From Odontesthes bonariensis (lineage: Eukaryota > Chordata > Actinopteri > Atheriniformes > Atherinopsidae), in contig NC_134510.1 in NCBI RefSeq assembly GCF_027942865.1, positions 37,689,663 to 37,753,662 of the forward strand: a stretch of 64,000 nt of DNA. Reading direction: 5' to 3'. Position 1 is the first letter of the stretch, and the number at the start of each line of letters is the position of its first letter. Below are positions 55,957 to 64,000 of the stretch, piece by piece. The translations under genes were made by a program, and so were the position numbers. The notes below the pieces were generated by a model that made no database searches, had not been told where the DNA came from, and saw only the letters and a list, made by a program, of their open reading frames with translations.

Positions 55957-56728
55957 TAGGGCTGGGCGAGTTAACTCGCTAATTATTTAACACTGATAAA
56001 TATTTCATCGTGCATTAGCGCAGGTTTTCTTATTGTCAAAGTCTGTTGCTCACAGGCTTTTATTTTGTAAAAGTGTGTTGCTCACAGGCTTTTATTTTGT
56101 AAAAGTCTGTTGCTCACAGGCTTTTATTTTGTAAAAGTCTGCTGCTCACAGGCTTTTATTTTGTAAAAGTCTGTTGCTCACAGGCTTTTATTTTGTAAAA
56201 GTCTGTTGCTCACAGGCTTTTATTTTGTAAAAGTCTGTTGCTGCCTGCTGTGGAACAGGAAAAGAAAGTAATCGGCGGATCCACCAAACATGGAGAAGGG
56301 TACGGAACTTTTACTCGGCCATTTTCATGTTAAAGTTCTTCCAGACGGCGGAGTCGACAGAACCAAAGTCATCTGTAAACACTGCCAAGTTGAATTGTCT
56401 TCTCAGCGTAGTAGTTCCAGTCTAAAATATCACTTAAAGGCAAAACACACAACTGATAGCAGCAAGTCATTCAAGGAAACAGACAGTGGAGCGAGGCTTC
56501 TACATAAAAACTACAGAAAGATGCTGATGTTAAAAGTGTGTTTGCACAACAAATGTTATGGCACTTTCATTCATATGGCAGCACATTTAAAATAAAGCTA
56601 AATGCTAAAAGCTATACGTTACTTTTGGATTCATTTTTGGATTCTGCGTACAAATGCGATTAATCGTGATTAATCAGGGAAATCATGTGATTAATTAGAT
56701 TAAACACTTTAATCATTGCCCAGCCCTA
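55957..56728 (+). mobile_element. 'AGGGCTGGGC' hAT-like element, best-preserved copy
   Basis: TAGGGCTGGGCGAGTTAACT to ATCATTGCCCAGCCCTA, flanked by ATTAAAAC and ATTAAATC (seven of eight match). The order inside is end, AT-rich part, seven copies of a 32-bp tandem unit (56035-56245), the BED mini-ORF (56290-56595), and the GATTAATCGTGATTAATCAG end region. Length is 772 bp. Confidence 0.88.
56290..56595 (+). CDS. BED zinc-finger mini-ORF, copy 3
   Basis: The 101-residue frame starts [20 protein letters not shown] and has the BED finger VICKHC...YHLKAKH at about residues 27-53. It lies directly after the 32-bp tandem array, in the same relative position as in the other copies. Expression is not known. 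It could be a bare DNA-binding protein that recognises the element's ends, or just an undecayed remnant. Confidence 0.7.
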   Translation: MEKGTELLLGHFHVKVLPDGGVDRTKVICKHCQVELSSQRSSSSLKYHLKAKHTTDSSKSFKETDSGARLLHKNYRKMLMLKVCLHNKCYGTFIHMAAHLK

Positions 56729-56729
56729 A

Positions 56730-57015
56730 TTAAATCTAATGCGTGAGAAAGTTTTAAGTTGGAGGAAATTTGAGCAGATAGAATAAAATGAATGTGAGCT
56801 CAGATAGATGTGTGTGTGTATTAATAGCTGTAACCATCTTTATCACATATCAGATCAATGCACAGCTTGGTCTGAAGGAAATTTCCCTGTCATGTTTGCT
56901 TGTTGCACGGTGACCTATAAAGGTGGGAAATCACAAACCACCCACAACAAACAATCATGTGTCAGTGAGGGGCTGCACCACAGACATGCTTTTACTTAAT
57001 CTCACACGTCCTTTT
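56730..57015. other. Intergenic, no feature
   Basis: No gene or repeat is recognised. Confidence 0.4.
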
Positions 57016-57019
57016 TGGC

Positions 57020-57353
57020 TTATTTTCTCATCTTCTTTTCCTTTTTTCCACAACCCCTGAGCCTCCCGCTGTTAGAGCACTCAGTGTTAGTTCTCCTTTA
57101 CAGATATTTTGGGTTTCATGCCTCTAACGAGACCTCTGAGTTTCATATAACGCTCTCTGCCGGCCACAAACAGAGCCACCTACACCGCGGCAGCTCTCCT
57201 CCTCTGTGCAACCACAACTCTCTGCAGCAGAACAAAAACTTCCATCCCACCTCCAGCACACACACATGTGAAAGGGAAGACCCTGTCGGCCTGGCATGCC
57301 TCTCACAGAGAAGCAGCAGACGGCTGTGGACACCGAGAGTGCAACACTTGCTG
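57020..57353 (+). other. Possible 5' non-coding exon (donor GTGAGT at 57354)
   Basis: A relatively GC-rich, non-repetitive stretch ends in CTTGCTGG|GTGAGTC, a strong donor, and an adjoining open frame has no recognised similarity. It could be the 5'UTR exon required by the acceptor of the TNF-like gene 6 kb downstream. This is inference from splice-site quality and position only. Confidence 0.2.
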
Positions 57354-57554
57354 GGTGAGTCAAGATTTTGTGTTTGTTGTACATTCCTGATTCCTCTAAG
57401 CGTGTTTGGCCTTCCGTAGCTCAGTCTGTGGTTGAGCTTTTACTGCTGAAAATCCAACGTGAGGAAACTTTGTGAGAGGAAATTATTTTAGTCCGAATCA
57501 GTGCAGAAAAACTGAATTAACAAGGTTTACTTCATCATAATAATAATAAGAAAA

Positions 57555-57980
57555 TGTAAAAGTACTTTATTTCTACAGCCCTTTACAGACTATCCTTACG
57601 GTGTGCCAACGTGCTTTAAAGCAGGTAATAAATAAAGAGAAGAAGAAGTAAAAACAGCAACAGTGAAGAACGGTCATGTGCAATAATAATAATAATTAGG
57701 TACTGAGCAGCATTATAAATACTGTTTATTGTATATACTGAGATTTTCCTTATCTTATTCTAATTCTTATATCTTATTTTTACACTGTTTATATGGGAAG
57801 GGTTGTAATTTTATCTTACTGTATGGGGTTGTAATTTTGCTTTATCTTTACTTTATCTTATTTTGTCTTATTGTATTATATTTATTTTGCTCTTTTGAAT
57901 TTCCTGACTTAATCTTTTTTTCTGTAAACGAGTGCACTGCAGAAGGGATTAATAAAGTAATTCTGATTCTGAAAGCAATA
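57555..57980 (+). mobile_element. LINE 3'-tail remnants
   Basis: 57555-57640 resembles an L2-type tail (CTACAGCCCTTTACAGACTA, AGTACTTTATT). 57715-57975 ends GCAGAAGGGATTAATAAAGT and ATTCTGATTCTG, the style of fish Rex-type LINE ends. Both are short and non-coding. Confidence 0.35.
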
Positions 57981-58046
57981 AAATACAACAAAATCAAATG
58001 AGATAAAATAAGATAAAAGTGCCATCATACTCCTGGGTATTAAAAG

Positions 58047-58463
58047 TAGGGCTGGGTGAGTTAACTCGTTATTATCGCGTTAACTTGTTATTTAACACCA
58101 ATAAATATTTTATCGCGCATTAACGCAGGTTTTATTATTGTAAAAGTCTGTTCAATGCATCACATTCACAGTTACAGCAAACACCACGAAGCATGGAGGA
58201 ATAAAATAAAGATAAACTAGCAGTAACATCACCGCTACAGGTGTGAAGCTCACGGAGCTAACCGGCGCTACTTCCTGTTTTTACTTGTTTCAACATAAAA
58301 GCACGTATTTCAAAATAAAAAATAAAAAAAACCTCCTGCATTTATAGCCAACTTTTTAATTATTTTTTGGATTTTGCGTACAAATGCGATTAATCGCGAT
58401 TAATCAGGGAAATCATGTGATTAATTAGATTAATTAAAAAATTTTAATCGTTGCCCAGCCCTA
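58047..58463. mobile_element. 'AGGGCTGGGC' hAT-like element, deleted copy without BED ORF
   Basis: TAGGGCTGGGTGAGTTAACT to AATCGTTGCCCAGCCCTA, with GATTAATCGCGATTAATCAG near the right end. The tandem array and BED frame are absent; other sequence (58150-58330) replaces them. Confidence 0.8.
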
Positions 58464-59500
58464 ATAACAATAATACTAGCACTTTACATTTACAACAACA
58501 AAATAAAAGACAACTATTAAGATCAAAAGCAGGGACAGTAAAATGCAAATAAAATAAAAGCAGTGAGTCCATTAAATGAAAAAAGAAATAAAAACAGGAT
58601 TTAAAGGGAGATCATTAAAAACATTGGGTAAAAACAAAGGCTTCTGTGTTTGATTCTGGTTTGATTTATTGCTCTCTTTTCTTTATTTTTTTTGTCATTT
58701 TGAGTAATTTACCTGACTGTGTAACCAGTAACTGACCAATGGGACGGTGTGATGGCGAGTTTGTTTTTATTATTCCTCCAAAATGAGAACAAAAGAAGCC
58801 CAAGAGACGAAATATTCATGGATCAAAGCTATCAAAATGACACCATAAAGCGAGTTTCTGTCAGTTTTTCCATCGACACTCTAAGTGTTTTCACATTATG
58901 ACCCGTGGTGCACATTTTAAAGGTAGGGATGCAGCCACATGCACTCGTTTAAAGGTTTGGAGTTTGATTGACAGACACTAAACTGTTCGGGGTCAGCGGC
59001 AGGAAACGCTCACAAGTTTCACTTTTCGTCATCACGCATCAACAACTAGACCACCGTCGACAGAAAACTCCCACCGAGGTAAAATCCCAGAGAGAAAGAG
59101 GAGGCAGGGGCGATAACACACGTACCCACAATGCAATGCGTGCACGGCATATTCTCTGTAGATGGTTCTTGTGATAATCAGCGTGGGTGGTCTGGTCTTG
59201 TTGTATTTGTCAACTCAAGGGTTGCACTATTTTTAGTTCCGAGCAGTAACCATCTGAGTCACTGGAGTTCAGGTGAAAATGCCGACTCGACACAACATGG
59301 CTGGTCGCAGCTTTTCCTCAGTTCGCCTTAAAGAAACCACGTGTTTGGTTTCTTTAATGTGCTCTGAGGGGATTCGTTCTCCCCGATGGAAGATACGGAG
59401 GCGTAAACGGGTCATCTAACGTGAGATCAACACAACAGAAGAAGGCAACCGACAAGAAATAGTTCCTTATTTTTTTTTTTTATAACTGATTTTTTATTTG
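58464..59500. other. Intergenic, no gene recognised
   Basis: This is AT-rich sequence. A low-copy-looking part at 58960-59340 has two weak frames without domains. Confidence 0.4.
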
Positions 59501-59872
59501 ACATAACCTCTTGAGACCCAGAGAAAAAAAAGTTTTTGGATTTCTTTTTTTTTTTACATCACATTTTGGGTCTTTGGGGTCTTTTTTTTTTTACAGTATG
59601 TCCTTTGGAGAGGACATCGGGACTCCGTTATTGCAAATATGAACATAATTGTAGAAGGATATATCCTCGAAGACTTTGTTGTAAATGTATTGCTCAAAAT
59701 ATTTCGATGGCGGCCAGTCCACACGGCTTTATGACATAGCTGGAGTCTTCCAACACAGGCATGAATCTTAAGAGATAGACAAATAAATACAGTAAATAAT
59801 TCTGTCCTCTTTTCACCGAGAAAAACAAACATGTCAGCTGTTTTCTTACCTTGCAAATAGTCCAATGACAGC

Positions 59873-60054
59873 ATTAATCCACATTCTACAACATCTGTTC
59901 TGTAGATCCTGTACTGGTCTCAATACCAAAATTAATTGAAAAGATAGAAACCAGCTAATTTAGGCCCAAAAGCCTGGTTCCTCTCTTTTCCATTATTTTA
60001 GTCTGAGACCAGTACTGGATCTACAGAAAAAAATCATATTGAATGTGGATTAAT
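59873..60054. repeat. Palindromic MITE, ~180 bp
   Basis: ATTAATCCACATTC at the left edge is the exact reverse complement of GAATGTGGATTAAT at the right, and CTGTAGATCC...GTACTGGTCTCA pairs with TGAGACCAGTACTGGATCTACAG. The element folds almost end to end. Confidence 0.8.
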
Positions 60055-60319
60055 TTCACCATTAGATGAGAAATCAACTGACAAATGTTCATTTTTGGAT
60101 GAGCTATTACTTAAAAATGTTGTAAAGGAATGTTACTCTCATCTCAGAAGCCTACGTGTTAGTTTTGGTCCAAAGTGGACGACGGGCCCTTGCGTTCTCA
60201 TCTGTACCCTCCTCTTCCTCAGTTGACTCCTCCTCTGAACTCTCAACCTCATAATCAACATCAATCTCTCCCTTTCGAACCTCATCATCTGACAAGTCTA
60301 TGTCAGAGTCTCCATCAAG

Positions 60320-61450
60320 GCAAGGCAAGTTTATTTGTACAGCACAATTCAACAACAAGGCGATTCAAAGTGCTTTACAGATACATTAAAACAGTAGAAA
60401 TAAAAAGCATGATTTAAATTAAACAAAAAAGAAAGAAATAAGAACATTAGATAAAATCAGGAGTTAAAATGTGATTAAGTTTTGAAACTCAAGCTTCAGA
60501 TTTGGAGCTTTATCCAAATGCAGCTGAAAATAGGTGTGTCTTCAGCCTGGACTTAAACACACTGAGCGTTTCAGCTGATCTGAGGCTTTCTGTGAGTTTG
60601 TTCCAGACATGTGGAGCATAGAAGCTGAATGCAGCTTCTCCATGTCTGGTTCTGACTCTGGGAACTGATAGAAGACCGGATCCAGATGAGCTGAGGGGTC
60701 TGGAAGGTTCATCCTGGGTCAGGAGGTCACTGATGCATTCTGGTCCTGGACCATTCAGAGCTTTATAGAGCAGCATCAGAACTTTAAAGTCTATCCTCTG
60801 ATGGACAGGCAGCCGGTGTAAAGACCTCAGAGCTGGACTGATGTGGTCCACCTCTTTGGTCTCAGTGAGGACTCGAGCAGCAGAGTTCTGACTGAGCTGC
60901 AGTTTTTAGGTAGACCTGTAAAGATGCTGTTACAGTAACCAAGCTGACTGAAGATGAAGGCATGGACTAGTTTTTCCAGGTCCTGCTGACACATCAGATC
61001 CTTTAACCTTGATATATTCTGAAGGTGATAGTAGGCTGACTTTGTTACTGCCTTAATGTGTTTTTCCAAAGTTTAGGTCTGAGTCCATCACTACACCCAG
61101 ATTTCTGGCCTGGTTGGTAGTTTCTAGGTGTATAGATTGAAGTTCTGTGGTGACCTGTAATCGTTTCTCTTTGGCTCCAAAGACGATTACCTCAGTTTTG
61201 TTTTTGTTTAGCTGGAGAAAGTTGTGGCACATCCAGTCATTAATCTCCTCAATGCATTTACCAAGAGCCTGTACAGGGCCTCGGTCTCCTGGTGACATTG
61301 TAATATATATCTGTGTGTCATCTGCATAGCTATGGTAGTTTATTTTGTTGTTTTTTTTATAATCTGTGCCAGTGGGCGCATGTAGATGTTAAACAGAAGA
61401 GGTCCCAGGATGGAACCTTGGGGAACTCCACATGTGACTCTTGTCTGCTC
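60320..61450 (-). mobile_element. L2-like LINE, 5'-truncated, frameshifted
   Basis: Reading the minus strand: TCGVPQGSILGPLLFNIYM (about 61430-61385), DWMCHNFLQLNKNKTEVIVF, NLGVVMDSDLNF, KSAYYHLQNISRLKD, LVHAFIFSQLGYCNSIFTGL, HRLPVHQRIDFKVLMLLYKA, and APHVWNKLTESLRSAETLSV. The pieces lie in three frames. The 3' tail with AAGTGCTTTACAG-type sequence ends at about 60320. Confidence 0.85.
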
Positions 61451-61983
61451 AGATGTAAAGTTACCTATTGACACAAATTACTTCCTGTTCTCTAAGTATC
61501 AATGATTCTGTTTAGAATTCTCTCTGCCTCAGTCAGTGAGCTGACTCCTATCGTATTGTGTAAAACAGGTGAAAAAAAAGGTTTGCACATCCTGATGTCC
61601 TCTATGGAGGACACACATAAACAAGATATTTTTTAGGTGAAAAAATAATTACACTCCTCTGAAAACTCATCTAAACTATTCCTTAGATATTAATTTACTA
61701 GAATCAGTCTGAATATTAAACTCACAAATCTCATAATTACACAATTATACACTTACCTTTCTTCTTTCCATAAAATGTGCTCGCTGTGATTGCGGCCATT
61801 TTGAAGAACCAGGAAGAGAATTCTGTCAAGACTCCACCCAAACACATGTCATATCATTGAAAAGCCCAGGATGTCCTCTGTAAGGACCAACAGGAATTAA
61901 CACGGTGGCATGAACGGCTTAAGAGATACAAACCAAAAACCTATGTCCTCTACAGAGGACAAAAATTAATTGCTGGGTCTCAC

Positions 61984-62570
61984 ACAAACACAGATTATAT
62001 GCAGTTATACTTGCTTAAAGTTCTTTAAAAGTCCTTTCTCTCTCTCTTTTTTTTTCTTCCACTGACTAGATCTTTGTAAATTTCAGTCACTGTTTTGTAC
62101 CTTTAAGTCATATTTCCGCTAATCCAATCCTCTTCTTCGCTCTATGTGCCCTAACCAGCATTCTGCGTTAATATAAGTGAGAAAAGCAACCAAATCGATT
62201 TCTAAAAACAAAAATTCAGTGTAAAAAAATTCAACCTCGAAACAAACTATTTAGTGGTAAAAAAAATCAACTTAAAAAAATTAAATGGAAAAAGAACCAG
62301 ACTCAACATCCGGGTAAACAGGGAAAAGCAATCGATCCCTCAATAGATAAATAAAAAAAGTCATAAAATCAGTGGGCAAATGACAAATGGCAAATAAAGT
62401 AAACTCGCTCACCGAAGCACCATCACCCGCGTTGGTGGACATGTCTGATCTGTCCAATGGAGCGTAACTTGATTGGCTGCCGTTGGATGAATTGAGACAG
62501 GGATCGATTGCTTCTGTGCACCTGTAGCGGTGATGTTACCTGCTAGTTTATCTTTATTTTATTACTCCGG
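61984..62570. other. Intergenic, no gene recognised
   Basis: A CT-rich run (62038-62062) and A-rich stretches are present; nothing coding. Confidence 0.4.
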
Positions 62571-63158
62571 GGCCGTGTTCGAAACCGCATACTTCTCCTA
62601 CTACTCCTACTAACTTTTTGAGTTAGTATGTTAGTTAGAAGTTCCCGGATGCATACTAGATTCTCCGAAATGTTGGGTATGCATCATGAGGTTACTACTC
62701 ATACTTAAACTACCCAAGATGCAACGTAACGTGACGTCACCGATCGTCATTTCCTGTCAAAACGGCAGTTTCAAGCTAGCTACAACGAGGGTAGGTTCAC
62801 TTCCTGTTTTCAAAACAAAAGCACCAATTGTATGGTAATGGCTTTCCCTATGATAAAAGGCAACGGGTATTTTGTTTTGTGAAAATAACCGGAAGTGCGT
62901 TGCTCACTGCGGCTAGCTTTAGTAGCGCTGAATTTGTGGGAACAAAATTGTAAACAGCCGGTATTTTGTCAGGTTTTCAACACGTTGGGGATCTAAACGA
63001 CTACTTTCTCGCCTGAAAATGTTTCAAATGTTGCTAAAGTTTGCAGAGTTTAGAGCTTAAGGGAAATCAGCTTCAGGCCGGCTGATTTCGGCTCGGGCAG
63101 GAGCGAAATGCATTGTGGGTAAACGCTCTGCATACTGTCTGATCGATCAGTATGCAGA
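62571..63158. mobile_element. 'GGCTGTG' hAT-like element, copy D
   Basis: GGCCGTGTTCGAAACCGCATAC opens a body nearly identical to copies A-C. The right end stops at AGTATGCAGAATGGACTTTT, where an 'AGGGCTGGGC' fragment begins. Confidence 0.8.
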
Positions 63159-63390
63159 ATGGACTTTTACAATATAATAATAATAATAAAACAATAAAAT
63201 CATAAAACCTGATATATAAAAATACAATAAATATAAAATAAATATAATAATATAATAAAAATAATATAATAATAATAAAATAAAATAATCATAAAAGACA
63301 ATAATAAAACCTGCGTTTTATTGCGCGATAAAATATTTATCGGCGTTAAATAATTACTATAATAATAAGGAGTTAACTGGCCCAGCCCTA
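63159..63390. mobile_element. 'AGGGCTGGGC' hAT-like fragment before the TNF-like exon
   Basis: AT-rich sequence ends AGGAGTTAACTGGCCCAGCCCTA at 63390, only about 50 bp before the ATG exon of the TNF-like gene. The other end is missing. Confidence 0.65.
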
Positions 63391-63438
63391 CTGTAAAAGC
63401 ACCCTGAAACTAAGCGGTTTCTGTGTCTGTTCGGCAGG

Positions 63439-63561
63439 ATGGAGGCTCAGCCGCGGCCCTGCCGCAGGTACCTGCTGCTGCAGGTGTGGTGCGGCTTCCT
63501 CACCATCTCTGTGGTGCTTCTGGCTGCTTTCTTTGCTTCAAACAAACCAAAGTTCGTAGAG
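63439..63561 (+). CDS. First coding exon of a TNF-superfamily-like type II membrane protein (partial)
   Basis: The ATG lies two bases after a good acceptor (CGGCAG). Forty-one codons follow, reading MEAQPRPCRRYLLLQVWCGF and so on to FVE, before a GTCAGT donor at 63562. A short basic cytosolic tail (RPCRR) precedes a hydrophobic segment at about residues 11-33 and the lysine pair of NKPKF, as in a type II signal anchor. TNF ligands share this design with a small first exon, and TNF-family genes sit near BAG6/APOM in the vertebrate MHC class III region. The receptor-binding domain lies beyond the window, so the family member cannot be named. The acceptor implies a 5' non-coding exon upstream. 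Another type II membrane protein is possible. Confidence 0.55.
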
Positions 63562-64000
63562 GTCAGTATCTCTAACCCGTGAATATGTTGCCTTTTTTTA
63601 ACGTGTTCCTCCAAATCTGGTTGTGGTTTTTCCACTTTTTAACTTTTTAACAGATTTATAAAAAGTTGAATGTGAAAGGATTTTAATCCGCTTTTTGAAT
63701 ATGATGAGATTAACCTGCATCTCTGTGGAAGTTACATTAATTCTACGGTTGTAAAACACGAAAAATACCAAAGAATCCCTTTTTAATTGTGACTTTATGT
63801 GCGGCTAATTTAAAGATAATCTCCACTGTAATTTCTGCCTTTATGGAGCTAAATCAGGATGCTCAGTTTAGCCTCTTGGTGGCAGTGACATCACAACTAA
63901 CAGGATCTGTCAGCCGGATCGAATCATCACTTTCTCACCGTTACACACACTTTGTGAGTTCCTCATCACTTCAGCAACCTCTCAAACATCCCTCTGGTGT
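63562..64000 (+). other. First coding intron of the TNF-like gene (to window end)
   Basis: No second exon is recognisable before the window stops. Confidence 0.4.

Larger units (their letters stand above)
59513..61983 (-). mobile_element. Possible piggyBac-like element split by an L2 LINE
   Basis: CTTGAGACCCAGAGAAAAAA at the left and TTTT-rich ATTAATTGCTGGGTCTCAC at the right are inverted (GAGACCCAG). A minus-strand frame just outside the LINE (60152-60320) is acidic (DGDSDIDLSDDEVRKGEIDV and ESSEEESTEEEEG), as in the N-terminus of piggyBac-type transposases. No TTAA is clear at the edges. The assignment is weak. Confidence 0.3.

Noticed and set aside
60152-60358. Acidic 68-codon frame as a host gene
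   Set aside because: It runs from an L2 tail into an acidic stretch typical of a transposase N-terminus and lies inside a candidate element.

Overview
The window reads as a teleost fish chromosome, probably a spiny-rayed (percomorph-type) species. The genes are split by introns with GT-AG ends, coding sequence is sparse, and the rest is packed with Tc1, hAT, TTAA-target and LINE fragments plus a tRNA-derived SINE of fish type. No bacterial genes, operons, CRISPR arrays or intact viral genomes were seen.

Four genes are supported. (1) BAG6, minus strand, stop at 7183 and ATG at 34889-34891: 24 coding exons can be joined in frame to a 1222-residue protein, with a 5' non-coding exon near 36200 and a 3'UTR probably reaching about 5230. 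(2) An intact, intronless GLRX3 (monothiol glutaredoxin-3) frame on the plus strand, 38122-39102, placed directly behind LINE 3' tails, which suggests a retrogene. (3) APOM (apolipoprotein M), plus strand, six coding exons from 42503 to 50119, 190 residues. (4) The first coding exon of a type II membrane protein resembling a TNF-superfamily ligand, 63439-63561, cut by the window edge. BAG6 next to APOM in divergent orientation, with a TNF-like gene nearby, repeats the arrangement of the mammalian MHC class III region.

Layout: 1-5230 is Tc1 and LINE debris with a 120-bp-arm palindrome at 2289-2562. 5230-36260 is BAG6, whose introns carry many mobile elements, a 1.6-kb TATG-type satellite (16790-18415) and a minisatellite lying against a 3' splice site (27364-28140). 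36366-38118 is LINE remnants followed by GLRX3. 39535-42300 is MITEs. 42503-50200 is APOM, with a three-deep nested insertion in intron 2. 50690-63400 is intergenic and transposon-rich, including a 1.5-kb element at 50926-52431 with roughly 21-nt periodic GTGCGC-type motifs at both ends. 63.4 kb onward is the TNF-like gene.

The most unusual items are the 21-nt periodic transposon, the tandem array of branch-point-like CTAAC motifs in a BAG6 intron, three near-identical BED zinc-finger mini-ORFs kept by a non-autonomous hAT family, the intronless GLRX3 fused to LINE tails, and the nested insertion inside APOM. All family assignments come from reading the sequence; no database search was run.
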